Below, one piece after another: positions 11,400 through 23,526 of a stretch of DNA of 64,000 nucleotides (its first letter is position 1; each line of letters starts with the position of its first letter). The DNA is from Druceiella hillmani (lineage: Eukaryota; Arthropoda; Insecta; Lepidoptera; Hepialidae): NCBI GenBank assembly GCA_039881145.1, contig JAYKKI010000090.1, positions 4,995,501-5,059,500 on the forward strand, written 5' to 3'. The notes beneath the pieces were generated by a model, which worked only from the letters and a program-made list of their open reading frames with translations, did no database searches and was not told the origin of the DNA. The translations under genes were made by a program, and so were the position numbers.

Positions 11400-11877
11400 A
11401 ATTACGTAAAGTGCAATAAATATTTATAATATTCAATAACTATGACTTTTGTGAGTATTTATCTTCTGGTAGGTCTCTTTCAGGTCGTCAGTAGTAATCA
11501 GTTCATATTCCTGGACTCCATTCCCCTTGATAAGGTTTCGTTATTAAAGAAATATCCTGCTAAATTCTCTTGCCTTGTTCGTCAGCCCCGCTCTATGGTT
11601 ATTTAAAAAATTGTTGAGGACATTATACAAAACATTTCCGAGCGGATTTTTCATGATCGTTCTCACTTCGTTTCAAAAAGAGTGGTTCTTTAGAAATAGT
11701 TGGTTCATAAGTTAAGTCGCTCTCCGCACATACGTTATCGTCTTTACTAGGAGCAAATTCCTGACTTTCTAGTGGATTACGAAGCTTTGAAATAAGTAAT
11801 TTGGCACTATATAGGATTATTTTGGTAGCCGCTAAATAATCTACATAAATTTGCGCTATGGAATTTTTTTTTTTCAC
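11400..11877 (-). pseudogene. Unidentified coding remnant
   Basis: The minus-strand frame 11,877-11,623 gives 84 residues of mixed composition with charged clusters (SKDDN, KRSENDHEKSARK), unlike the Ile/Phe/Tyr-rich chance frames around it. Downstream on the same strand, another frame at about 11,535-11,440 reads an acidic stretch (ELITTDDLKETYQKIN) before a stop, so a broken longer reading frame is possible. No domain is recognised. It could be a fragment of a transposon protein or of a host gene. Confidence 0.3.
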
Positions 11878-12146
11878 TTAGTTTTATAACGATTGTAAAC
11901 ATTTTTACCAAAGATTTCAAAAAAGGATTTTCTGTTAGGCCCAAAAAATACAATTAGGAAATAACGGAAAGTTTTAAAGAGATCAGGACTGAATTTGGAA
12001 AAGTATGTTATTTTTTTGTTTCGCTTTTAATGCTGTATATTGGTTTTTCAGAATTCCGTAATCAAACTGGGCTTTACTATAGTTTCACCATATCCATCCC
12101 TCTATTCCCGCCATTTCCTCCCGGGTTGTCTCAGGAACCCTCCAGG

Positions 12147-12174
12147 GACCCGTCACGGTGGGTCGTGACGGGTC
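12147..12174. repeat. Perfect 11-bp GC-rich hairpin
   Basis: Arms GACCCGTCACG (12,147-12,157) and CGTGACGGGTC (12,164-12,174) enclose a 6-nt loop. It sits in the GC-richest patch of the left-only segment. The surrounding sequence is not recognised. Confidence 0.9.
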
Positions 12175-13734
12175 ATACAAGAAAGGGATTGTCGAAGGTC
12201 CTCTAATAGTATCCCGTATCTACAATCTCTGCGCTTCCACTCAAAAGGGTTAGAGTTTGTATGAATCATTCGGAATCTCTATTCTTCCGAGAACGCATTT
12301 TGCGTACGCTCCAAATGAATATTATATCTGTGATACCCACCTGTCTGTTCATTTGAATGTCGGAGCCGTTTTACTAGAAGACAATTAGTGTTATAAAGTT
12401 GAAATTTTACATGGTTGTACATATTTATAATGCCAGCAAAATAAAAAACTAAAACTTTTAAAAAGTTTTTTAGAGTGTTTGCCGTACTTGTAAAATAGGA
12501 ATGATCTTTTTTTCTCTAACCCCGTTGTATAGCGCGTCATTGAATAAGTCTTTCAAAACTATTCATATTATGTCATGCACATTTTTTCGATACAAAGATC
12601 CGTTCACGTAATATTAAGCTTTAAATTTGTCATTTTTACTAGAGTCACGTATCCTCACTCATTATTAGCTAAACTGCTACTTTCAATATCTGAAAAATGT
12701 CCACGGTCTATTGTTTTTAATTACGATCGGAAAAGTATTTCAGAAAGTAAAGAAAAAAATTCCATTTTTGTTCTACGCTAAAAAGTCGCTGGTAGGCCAG
12801 TAGAGGAATACGACTGTCAATGCAGTAATGTTGTTTGCTAAGTCGATGCGGATATGTTGTTAGTTAATATTCTGGAGGTTATTCTTTTCTGTTATAACTC
12901 GGATAAGTTTACTACTCCATATGTGAATCGCCATAAATATTTGTAAACACTTTTTGACCGTTTATGTCCGATATTTCTCGCAATGTGGCTAAATAATTAA
13001 TGACCATACATAAACGTCATAAGCAAGTTGTTCTAAAATTTTCCCTATTGAACTTGGACATATATTATAGAATCTGCCTACAACACATCACAACATGGTG
13101 ATTGATCTTCTTCATTATGTTTTATGAAAATTATGAACTTTAACTATAAAATACACAGCCAGCATCACAATCATAATTGAAATCATAAGGCTTGGATAAA
13201 GTTATCAGCATGGGCGGGATTTGTGGATCATGTGGATTGTGAATGGCGGCATTTACAAAGTAATTGTGCTGCCTGTTTTCATATCACTTCATTTCTAATA
13301 TACCACATATTCATAATACTTTTATTTGATTTACGATGTTATTAATTCGATTATAATATTACAACAAGCGAAACAGTACTAAAGCATTAAAACATTTTTT
13401 CTTAAGTTTTTTCTTTACATGGGTTGAGTTTTTTTAATTTTTAAAAAATATATATTTATTTATAGATATACATACGTGTGTGTCAACATTTCATTAACTT
13501 TTCCCTCTAGGCAATTTAGTAGAATATCACTATAATATGTTTGTTACGACTAATGGATTGGTGGGTTTGAAATGAGATTTTTTTTAAGTTTCCGCAGTTA
13601 CAGGCGTATGGAAGTCCATTATCACCCTGATAGTTTTGTCACAATTTATATTAACAAATTGAAAAAAAAACGGCACGTGAATTTTCTATTTTTGGCTATT
13701 ATCCCGAACAGATTTATGGAATAGTTTCGAATGT

Positions 13735-13930
13735 TTCGTAATGAACGGAGCTGAGACTCACGCAGCTGTCACCGGACCTCCTAATGGGACAGCTGACGGA
13801 TGAAGGACATCATAACGCAATAAGATAAGCTCATCCCGCATCCCACACAAGACTAAACTGTGTACGCCGACAACGACGCGGTGCGAAATAATCAGAACGC
13901 TGTTTGAATTATTCATGTGCCATTTTCAAC
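13735..13930. promoter_or_regulatory. Conserved GC-richer island, left copy (possible regulatory or exon remnant)
   Basis: About 195 bp preserved in reverse complement at 55,505-55,735. Two CAGCTG E-box words (near 13,761 and 13,790) are kept in both arms, in the cagctgtc and gacagctg contexts, as are a tcatccg block and a tgaattattcatgtgccattttcaac block. No frame stays open in both arms. Regulatory or exon origin is inference from conservation and base composition only. Confidence 0.4.
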
Positions 13931-14224
13931 TCTTTATCCTGCATCTTTGTATATTTTTTGTCACATAAGGCTTATGTAGGGAAGCTTTAATATTAAATAT
14001 TTCATTTATACCTAATATTGATTGCTAAGATATTAAGTAGCTAAATGTTTCTGTATTTATAATGTCGCCATCTAAAAAGCAGTGTTTATTTTCAATCTTT
14101 AAGAATCAAAAAAAGATGTAGTAAAATAAAAACAAAACCAGTAATATTTGTCTTATGCATTTGAAAAATGTTATAAAAAAGTGATATTAACTATAAAACA
14201 ACAACATTTTAACTTATAGTGCAT

Positions 14225-14310
14225 TGTTCTTCACCCCGAGGGTGGGTGTTTTATTAACGACTAACTCACTAGCCTCAAGTTTTGATGAAAGAGTTAATTA
14301 TAACTCGGAT
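14225..14310 (+). repeat. Module C, copy 2
   Basis: Begins at caccccgagggtgggtg and ends at a tcggataattttac word. The mirror copy is at 53,210-53,300. It also resembles the ends of module P at 2,190-2,270 and 45,235-45,325. Confidence 0.65.
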
Positions 14311-14366
14311 AATTTTACAAAAAATCATTTTTCAATATAACTTTTTCAAATGAGAATATCTTCCTT

Positions 14367-14429
<63 letters not shown>
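14367..14429. repeat. (TA)n microsatellite
   Basis: About 60 bp of TA with one TG interruption. It is absent from the mirrored position in the right arm, where the 1.7 kb right-only segment at 51,500 begins. Confidence 0.95.
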
Positions 14430-14431
<2 letters not shown>

Positions 14432-15050
14432 TATAATATGTTAGTAATCAAAACTCACTACGGTATACATCACTAACATTACACAGTGTTTTTAATCTAT
14501 GAATATATTTTAATATTCAAAATATTGTTGAGAAGAATTTCAAAAATAAAAAAAGTAAATGAGAACGAATTGTATTAATTGCATATTATATTAGTTTTTT
14601 GCAAAATTTAAGCAGAGAAGTTAGGTATAAGTTAAATATACAGTTTTTTGAATTATTGTATATTTTTCTGTTTTGAGTGTTTATTTGTAAACCCATCACG
14701 TAAAAATTTTCCACTCAATTCGAAAGGAGTTTGAAAAGAGTTAGGAATTAATTTGAAGTTTTAATTAGTTTAATTTCGTCGCAATCGATTCACATAAATA
14801 AAAAATATGAAAATTTCGCATTTTATTTTATGTGACATAGATCTTATAAGATTATATTATAATTGAGGTTACAAATTGTTATAATTATGGTATTATTTTT
14901 TGTAGCTATAGTTGTATTGAAGTATTGTTTAGTTTAATTGCATTGCACACAAATTCACAAAAATTACAAACTATGAAAATTTAATCTTTTATATCGTGTG
15001 ACGTAGACGTAAAAATTTCATATTTTAAAAATTTCATTTACATTGCACTA

Positions 15051-15377
15051 TTACAACAAAAAATGCCTAGCTACTCGACGCTTAGAAATTAAAAAATATA
15101 TATTATCGGTATGTACATCAGTACATAGTGCTACGTGTACTTTAAATTGAGCAATAGAGATTGCAACCTGGATACAGTTGGCAAAATGGGCGTGTCCAGG
15201 AGTGAAATGTGGAACTATACTTGGCAAAAATGGCATCAATACTTTAGGTAATGGTCTGTTCCCACGCAATGGTGGGCACAGCCAGAGAATAATATATAAT
15301 ATCTCATCTCGAGCAACAAATACGAGAAAGTGATAAAATATTGTCAATTTATGCCCTGACCAATAAAGAAGAGACAT
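15051..15377 (-). pseudogene. Arm-conserved open frame of unknown origin, left copy
   Basis: A 108-codon minus frame. The mirrored right copy at 50,211-50,468 is open in the same frame for 85 codons and is nearly identical from FYHFLVF through LPKVLMPFLPSIVPHFTPG to QFKVHVAL. Changes include P/Q, G/E and A/V. Conservation here is above the arm average, but both copies could simply share a young duplication age. I recognise no family and see no upstream exon or signal. A gene relic or chance frame are both possible. Confidence 0.35.
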
Positions 15378-15519
15378 TTTGAAAATTCGACCATAAATTA
15401 GACCATAAAATTTCTTTGAACTGACACAAATGCGAATTTATAAACTCATGAAACTAATAAATATATATTTGGATCATATATAAACAGGCTCGATCTTACA
15501 TAGTGAAGACTGAAATATT

Positions 15520-15605
15520 TCGAGGCAGTACTTGCCGCTGGGGACAGAGCTCGTGTTCGAAAGTTAAGCGAGGCAGGGTTTATGGGACCTGGTAGGCTTT
15601 TTTTC
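15520..15605. other. GC-richer conserved segment, left copy
   Basis: Pairs with 49,975-50,055. It includes gctggggacagagctcgtg followed by ttcgaaagttaagcgaggca. The gaaagttaagc stretch resembles the internal promoter region of 5S rRNA, but the rest of a 5S sequence is not visible. A 5S-derived short element is conceivable but unproven. Confidence 0.35.
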
Positions 15606-15798
15606 GTGCGTGACGTAGGTGTTTAAAGTTGTATGTAGTGAAAAAAATCACATGAAACGTTTCAAGTCTTAAACAGGGTTACTTAAAATTTCGTCATGTT
15701 TGTCCATCTGTATGTCACCGCCTGATTATCTATTCATTTTAGCACCTACTGAGATGAAATTTTTTGTACATACTTAAATAGCAATGGATACCAAATTG

Positions 15799-15806
15799 TA
15801 TGTATG

Positions 15807-15863
<57 letters not shown>

Positions 15864-15868
15864 ATATT
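15799..15868. repeat. (TATG)n(TA)n microsatellite
   Basis: A few TATG units pass into about 50 bp of TA. The right arm has only a short TA run at the mirror site (about 49,750). Confidence 0.93.
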
Positions 15869-16867
15869 GTAAGTAAGCAGCTGTTGAGATGAAATATATA
15901 ATTGGTCTAAAGATTAGTGACACAAAATCACATCTGAAGTGAAATTAAAATAAATGTATGTCTATTCCGTCGTGTACTAAATAATTTTTGTGTCGGTTTC
16001 GAGACATTTCTTTTCAAATTCATCATCAAGATCCTTCCCCCTTAACTTCCAAAATTCTTCAATGAAAATTATGATTTTTTTGATAAAAAAAACATTTCAA
16101 TTCAAAACATTTCATTCCAAGACGAAATTTTGTCTAGGTGAAGGGATAAGAAGGTGTCATTGTCACTGCCCTATATACTATCCTAAAATTGAAAGTGTTT
16201 ATACCATCTGATGCCTCTAATTTTAGGCTGCTGAAACCCATTATGAGTGGCTTTCGTCGCCGAGTTTTATTTTGATAAAACCTAGAGTTTATTACTTATC
16301 TACTAACAAGAATGAACGATGTATTTAGATTACTATATTTAATTTCGTTCCTTTAATACCAAATTACTATTAAATATTACTCTAATTTTGTGTTGTTATT
16401 TTCTTATTTTAGAACAATTTTTATTACAATTTTCTAGACTAGTCCATTAACTTTTATTCAAGTATGTATAGCCAAACAGATTAAAACTAACATACATTTT
16501 TTTTAATTGAAGCTTAGTGAAAATGGCTACAGAAGTAAAGCAAAAAGTGCATCTAGAAATGTCAAATCCCAAGGAATTTTCCTTAAGTAAAAAACTTAAT
16601 CTTTGAGCATCGCCGTAGCATAGAAAAATAATGAAAAGACAGATGCCGATAATAGTCCTACATTTTAATCAAAATATTCGCCTCCAAGCACAGAAACGAC
16701 TATATCGCAACATTTTAGAGGTATGAATGTTTAAATCCATTTTATTTTCTCTACAATAAAATTATTCAATAAATATGAAAAAAATTACCGGAAATCGGAT
16801 AGCAGCGAAATTATTTTAACTTTGCCCTTTGCTAATTTTAACGTTGACTATCGCTGTGACTCGCAAT

Positions 16868-17080
16868 TCATTTAAAACATGTATATAAGTTCAAACCTTC
16901 CATACTTATTTTCCCGTCACTATATTGGCAACCAGCAAGAGAATTCAAATGTACTGAGAACATGTCCCAGAGCTTACGTGACAATATGAGTAAAGGAAAA
17001 TCAATTATGTTTAGCAAAACAGAACTCATTGTGTACACTATCAAGTACATGCAGCGCTCGTACTACCCTCGTAGTACGCA
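16868..17080 (-). pseudogene. Strongly conserved segment with shared open frame, left copy
   Basis: About 97% identical to 48,490-48,700 over some 170 bp. A minus-strand frame of 60 codons (SVLLNII through SLAGCQYSDGKISMEG) is also open on the plus strand of the right copy, with D/N, K/E and Y/H replacements. The opposite strand is also partly open (16,962-17,180), so coding strand cannot be settled. A small local inverted repeat (cgtacta with tagtacg) lies near 17,058-17,078. No family is recognised. Confidence 0.35.
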
Positions 17081-17248
17081 AGGAAAATATAAACGTTTAA
17101 GGGTGTTTGGCATTTCTATTATACAGACGTTACTGAGATTGAGTCACAATGACACGGAACGTTTTGAATTATTTTATTAATAGTTTTCGAATGTTGCTAC
17201 ATCACCGTAACAAGGTCCTGATGAAGACCATCCTATCCTGATGTTAAA

Positions 17249-17249
<1 letters not shown>

Positions 17250-17281
<32 letters not shown>
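17250..17281. repeat. (TA)n microsatellite
   Basis: About 30 bp of TA. The right arm has a shorter TA run at the mirror site (about 48,280). Confidence 0.95.
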
Positions 17282-17282
<1 letters not shown>

Positions 17283-17829
17283 CGAAATTGGTTAACTACG
17301 ACGCACGATGGTCTAAAGTAGATTCTTTTTATTTGTAATTTACTAAGATATTTTTGCAAAATACATTACAACGTTTACAATATTAATTTTCATATTTTGA
17401 TAAAATGTTTAATTATAGGCGAAGTTCGCAGATGTACTCCTATTGTGAGACCCCGGCTTTTAGAATTTCTATGTAATTGCATTATAATGTCATCGATCAT
17501 GGTCTACAGGTAGGAATTTTAAGATCATTTTGAAACTTTAAATTTTGTGGCAAAATTTGTAGACGGCTTGTCTAGAAGCCACCTTTCATATTCGGTCGAA
17601 ATAAAATTTGAAAAGAGATCGGTTCAAACTTTCAAATCAGCGGCTGTTCAAAACATAAAATAATTCGATAAAAATTTACTTTGAAATAAAATCACATTTA
17701 CCGTTAAAATTAAATGATACAATATTAAAATTTAACTTAAAAAATATGTTCCATCTCTTATTGGAAAAATTTACACTCGCGGCCAATGATTTGTTATCTT
17801 CATACAACTTTAATTCATTTTGTGCTAGT

Positions 17830-18107
17830 CTGTAATAAAGCACAAAGCACAATATTTATTTTCAGTACATTCAAAAAAAATCTTGATCATCTTTTTCATT
17901 TAAAGTTGGTCGTTGTTTTTTGGAATTATTATTTTTAATACTTACATGATATTATCGATATTCAGTCTAAAGGAAACGTAATATTCCGCTGAAACGAAAT
18001 ACATTTCCAGTCAATATTTCCCGAAAAGAAGTTTAATTTTACTAATACTGACAAATAAACCTAGCAATTGATTGATTTAGTACAGAAATCGTGCAAAGTA
18101 AATGTCA
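17830..18107 (+). repeat. Module A, copy 2
   Basis: Same orientation and order as 2,280-2,560. It stops at a (TA)n tract instead of running into module B. Its last ~65 bp recur in reverse complement at 20,430-20,495, so A-end sequences bracket 18,107-20,430 in inverted orientation. Confidence 0.75.
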
Positions 18108-18170
<63 letters not shown>

Positions 18171-18182
18171 CATATATATATA
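18108..18182. repeat. (TA)n microsatellite at module A boundary
   Basis: About 75 bp of TA with rare CA and TT interruptions, between module A and module X. It could be a breakpoint for the local inversion. The minus frame that runs into it from 18,359 is not a gene. Confidence 0.95.
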
Positions 18183-19190
18183 AGGGTATGTAAAGGTGCT
18201 AGGAATATAAAAATTGAAATTATGAAAATATGAATATGAAAATTGAATACAGAATTGTAGGATTTTTCTAAAATAATTAGTGGAGTTGTATACATTAAAA
18301 TTTACGACAAAAATCTTGCACAATTCAAAAAGTTCACTTTCACAGCGCTGGTAGGTCAATAATGGTAATACAACATTTATTATATTATATTAAAAAACGT
18401 CGTGATGTAAACGCTCCCCTTAAACATGGATAGTATAAGAGTATATAACATAAATAACGTTATAGGTATATAAAATTGCGCGAATCCCTGCACCTTCTCT
18501 TGTTAATTTATTATGGACACAGGTGGTATGTACTCGATCCGCTCAACATTTGCACGCAAACAGTTTTGCTTCTGTTACGATAAGTTTTCCAAAAAATCAA
18601 AATTAGTGTTCGGAATCATATTGTTGCTAACTTAGCTTTCTAAATTTTCATGAAAACAGTTTAAATAAAATTGTAAATAAATACATTTGTTACATTAAAT
18701 TCAATTTTCAGAATATTTAACTCATTCTACGTAAAAAAAGTTAATTATAAATATACGATGTGAGGCAAGACAATATGAAATATTGTCAAAAATTATATAA
18801 AAAAATAATTATCTAAAATTCTTGATTTATTAGAAAAAGGTACAAGAAGCTTGATGCACCATAATTTAATATTTTACATGATCCATTTCAAAATAATATT
18901 GTTTAATTCACATTGTTCACAGTATTGCTCTTTTATCGAATCAGAAGTTAAAGACGGTATGGTCAGTGAGTAAGTTCTGTAAAGATATGGATGGAGTGAA
19001 AAACTTTCTTTTGGTAATTGTCGTGATGGAATCCTTGAGAAAAGCCACTTTATAAGTTTATTTAATAACAGAAAAAAATACGGATAGAAAATATGTTGTG
19101 GTACTGGAATATTATTTTTGAACAAAAATACTGAATTTCACATCATGTTTCAAAAAAAAATTTATTTCTTGAGTAAAAGTGAATCAGAAA
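18183..19190 (+). repeat. Module X, left copy
   Basis: Matches 41,076-42,130 in the same orientation, for example tggacacaggtggtatgtac near 18,514 and 41,471, and aaaaactttcttttg near 19,000 and 41,950. A mirrored palindrome would require opposite orientation. The first ~70-130 bp also occur inverted at 42,762-42,830. Confidence 0.8.
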
Positions 19191-19559
19191 TGTGTTACAA
19201 ATCTGAATAATTAAGATAAACACTTTTTTTTAGTACTCCAATATTAATTTATTTCAATTGCAAACATAAATTTTATGTACTCCTGCATAATATGTTATAA
19301 AATAATACAAATATTTATGAAGAGTTTAACAGAAATATTAAATATGCTTACATGTGTAAATATTTATATGTCCCCAAGTGTGTATAAAATCCTCGTAGTG
19401 CGAGTTCTATTCTCACTGTTCGTACCTGTTTTCCTGTTGTTAAACGTTTTTGTACAAAACAAGATGAGCCGGAACTGGCGATCGCAACAGAATTTCCTTG
19501 GTCTTCTGTTTTAAATTCAAAAAAAAAAACATGTTAATAAAACACACGATCTTCCTAAC

Positions 19560-20495
19560 GATTATTATAAAATCCACGCTGCTCTTCGTCCATCTTGTTC
19601 AATTTGCAATTTACGACTCTGACTCCCCGCATTTGATTAACTAAAATGTGGATTCCGGTTCGAACGAAAAAACGTTCAATACTGAAATGCAAATTCCTCG
19701 TTTCACATTTACGGGAGCTGAAACGGAACCTTTTACCCTGAAAGGGTGGCGCCGATCATTTTACGAGCGGTTTATGGATGATAAGGGAGTGAATAACATA
19801 TTTGGAGAAGAGTCAGAGGGGGAGGGGGGTTTATAACGCCGTTCATGGGTTATGAGGGCAATGCTGTGGGATGAATGAACATATTATTTTTACAGTCATC
19901 TTTATTAAATCAGAACTCTCGGGAAAAATGTTGGCTTCTGTAATTCATATATTCTTGGGTCGAAGTTTTTTCTTGAGTGAAAAGATGAGTAAACAGTTTT
20001 TCCAGGTTGTAAACTCAGCCCGTGAGTTTATCAATTTCAGTAAGGTGCATACTTTCATAACACCACTACAGTGCTGACGTATTGTAGGTCCATTGAAAGT
20101 GTACGAAAAAGTTGACGCATTTCTTATTACTGTCCTTGGGAATATAAAATGTATTATAATGATTAAAGCTGTGCCTGGGTGTAATTTATTGAAACTTTTT
20201 CGTAAATCGTTAGGGTTGTTTCTTATAATTTGTAATTGTAAAAACAATGTGCAGCAGTCTTTCACAACACATAACATATTTTATTACTAGCTGCTGTTTT
20301 GGTCGATTGGAAGGATTGCGCCTGTAGCAATAAGTCCACTTTATGTATTTATATATTAAAGAAAATAAATAAGTATTTAAATTACATGTATTTAAATTAT
20401 TTCAATGTAAAAAACATTAAAATTTCGTTAACATTTACTTTGCACGATTTCTGTACTAAATCAATCAATTGCTAGGTTTATTTGTCAGTATGTTT
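19560..20495 (+). repeat. Module B, copy 2, with reversed module A end
   Basis: Reverse complement of 2,500-3,340. The frame 19,648-19,836 keeps EPFTLKGWRRSFYERFM and NNIFGEES, then stops. On the other strand 20,277-19,945 is open for 110 codons, a stretch partly open in copy 1 too (2,558-2,803), with a shared RNAST, FNGPTI core. Neither strand gives a recognised protein. No B copy is seen at the mirrored place in the right arm. Confidence 0.6.
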
Positions 20496-20499
20496 TTTA

Positions 20500-23130
20500 T
20501 GTACGTATGTATATAAAAAATTTTACTCTATTTTTTTAATATTTATTTAATCACACATTTTTATTGCAAATAATAAGTATATAACTTGGCTCACTGTTTC
20601 ATAAATGAGCTAAAAGAGCTCTAAATACATATTATACGTTGTATAACTTTCATATGTTTCTTGCACTTGACCCGCGTTTTCAAGATTTATTTAAAAAATT
20701 ACGAATTTTGGTCTCAATTATGGATCATTGCCATTTCCTATATCTTAATCATAGAAAAAGTTTTACTAACCGAACCTTTCTCAAATAATTTTATATCATT
20801 AGATAAATAATTAATTATCGAATGTTTTGTAATGCTTAAGCCTTACAAAACTTTTGACTAAGTGTGGAAACTTAGTCAATACAAATAGTGAGATGACTTA
20901 CTGAAACTTTAGTTAATAATACACGATTTTTTTTGATAAAGACATATGTCAATAGTCTCCCAAATGAGCATAGGCATGATTATTAGAATTAATGTATTAA
21001 TGGACCTAAGGTGTTTTGTTTCCGAGTGCATTATGTGTATTTACAGCAAGTAGTGTTAGTTCAGCAAGAATTCATTAGGATTGGCTCGCGCATGTTTACC
21101 AAAAATGCATCGCTATTTGCTTTTTGCCCGAAAAATAAAAATATTTTGTAATCTTATCATTTAATAAGTAGGTTATATTTATCCTTCCAACATCCTTGCA
21201 AAGGATAATTAGGCTCGTAAAACTGAATAATAAAAACAAAACAAATATAATATTTAAAAAAATATGTAAACTCGTCCTAATTTTAATTTTCCTTTTCATG
21301 CTAATGTGGCAAATCAAAATCATATAGAAAATTATGGAAAATTTATTAGTGGCATTTAATTTGAAAAATATTTTCATATAGTTTCTGAAGTTTTATTTTA
21401 CAGGAAATAAAAGAACTTTTATAAAAAAAATTAAGTTTAAGTCATTGTCACGATTTTGTCAAACTTTCTTCTTTTTCAATTTCGAACTTCGAAGGTAGTT
21501 ATCTTGAAAAGGGTTAAGTTTTTCATTTTCGACGAAAACATTTCATGTTCAGAATAATAAAAAGTATCAGCTGTGAAGGAATATCGTAAGAAAAAATACA
21601 GCTTTTTACGAAAATAAGTACAGCTACAATGTATTTTCATAGCATATAATTTAAATCATCTCAAGCAGTAGCATATTATCATGCAACGCGACGAAAACGT
21701 TCTTCAGGAAGATAAGTGGATCGTATATAAGAAACAACTGAAAATATTTAAAAAAGCTTAGTTAAGTACTTTGTAATAAGTCGAAAAGAAATCAATGTTG
21801 TTTATAATTATTCTAAAATAATTTTACCGTAAAACTTTGAATATATATTGAATTCTATTACTCATCTACTATGCGTCATTTCATCTGTCAGGTTTTACGT
21901 TCCCAAAAACGACCTCAATCATGTTATAGAATAATAGTATCATGTATCTAACATTATAGAATTTGTTCTTAATTAAAAAACTCTTCAAAATATTATCTTT
22001 AAGCATTTTTTTTAACATTACATTCTTTATATATTGAATGGTAACGTACATCCCATATTCCTTTTTTAATTTTCATCCTATTCATTTAGCCTAAAAATTT
22101 CATCGATGTGCCAGTAACCTCATTGTAATCTTATAAACGTATAATCCCTAACAAAGTTTTCAAATTTAAATATGTAAAAAAATTAACAACAAATATATTG
22201 ACAAAAAATTAGACCAAAATGAATTTAAATAATTGATGACAAGAAACACAGGGCTTTCCAAAATGTGAAGGAAACGAGATTGGTATTATGATATGCACAC
22301 AAACGTAAATAAATACTCTAAGGAAAAACATATCGCTTTGTCAGATGAAATATCGCATCGCCTCATGTTTCAAAGACTACCAATGATGAAAAACAATTAT
22401 TCCAACTTCCAATTTCAACCTTTATATCGAAATTTAATTCCCCATATTTCATTCGAATCGCTCTTCAATTTGAATCACCAGAAGTGCTAAATTATACTGA
22501 ACGGTATTTTCCAACAAACTTTGATAGAGTTAATTAAAAATACCCATATAACACGAAACAACTATATATAGATATGTCAAAACGATGCGCTGATTAGGAT
22601 ACACAAAAAGCCAATCTGCAGAGGAATTCTTGTAAAATTATTAACATTAGAAAAGTCATTGAGGAGCAGCATTAAACCCGCATAAAAAGTTTCTCCATGT
22701 TAGCAAAAAGGAAAAACATTTGTCATATAATTTTTTGCTGAAATTTGAATATTACTGTAAGAGTTTCCAGCTCAAAGTACCCGTAATTGTTTTCTCCACC
22801 TAGTCCTCCTTTCGCTTGTTTTTACTTCAGTATTTTATAACAATTATTTCAAAACATTATAGATTATAATATTCAATTTGGAAATTGGTTATAATCTGGT
22901 TATAATTTACTTTATTCCGCATTTAAAATGAAGAAAATAACTATAATTTTACCAAAGACACTGCAAGAAATTTTAATGGCTATTGCTTGAGCTAATTTGC
23001 GTAAACTCAAAATAACAATTTAAATACTGAAACAGAAAAAATTAAATAATTTGCGAGGAAAAAATTAAATCTGTTATGTACTGCCTTCATTGAAATTTAT
23101 CGGTGCACTACGACATAAAATCCAAGAATA
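20500..23130. other. Arm-conserved AT-rich stretch without recognised genes
   Basis: Pairs with about 38,480-40,990. The 93-codon minus frame at 21,096-21,377 and the 65-codon plus frame at 22,293-22,490 are interrupted in the right copy, which argues against coding. Confidence 0.6.
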
Positions 23131-23138
23131 ATGATACC

Positions 23139-23240
23139 CTAACCACGTAAATAATCTCGGTAAGCGCATCCGGTGTCTGCTAACCCTCCAATGCAGATAT
23201 TAAGTGCAGCATTTACAATGAGACTGTAAAAGAGCTTAAA
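23139..23240 (-). other. Conserved segment next to RT relic, left copy
   Basis: Read on the minus strand it shares a frame with 38,320-38,440 (LFY-LIVNAA, then NICI-GLADTGCAYRDYL). The right copy has about 24 extra bases between the two parts, which preserve frame. It is GC-richer than the flanks. It may belong to the same non-LTR element as the adjacent RT fragment, but I cannot place it in a known domain. Confidence 0.35.
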
Positions 23241-23526
23241 TTTTATCCACCCTAAATGGGAAAGTTTCGTATAAGACTTGTTTATATCGGGTAAAATACT
23301 CAACATGATAAGAATGTCATTGTACAATAAAACTCTTCCAATAGAGATAAAATAATGTGTAACGGAACGGAGAATAAATGTTAAGTTGAAGACTGGATTA
23401 CAATTAAAATTAATCTCTCGAATGTTAACCGTTTGTTACAAGACTTCATAAAAGAAAATAGAAACTGAAGTGTCTAACTGTAATTGTCAGCAATTTTCAG
23501 CTTTTGAATACTTTTTTCCATTTACC

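Larger units (their letters stand above)
10975..12860. other. Left-arm-only 1.9 kb segment
   Basis: The right arm has no counterpart: the left flank (10,960) pairs with about 56,890 and the right flank (12,900) with about 56,400. It contains the 84-codon minus frame at 11,623-11,877 and a GC-rich patch near 12,105-12,200 with a perfect hairpin. No terminal inverted repeat or LTR pair could be set by eye. It is probably a decayed mobile or captured sequence. Confidence 0.5.

Noticed and set aside
15990..16211. A 73-codon frame with Ser/Phe/Lys-rich sequence
   Set aside because: The mirrored region near 49,400-49,600 does not keep the frame cleanly and the composition is low-complexity.
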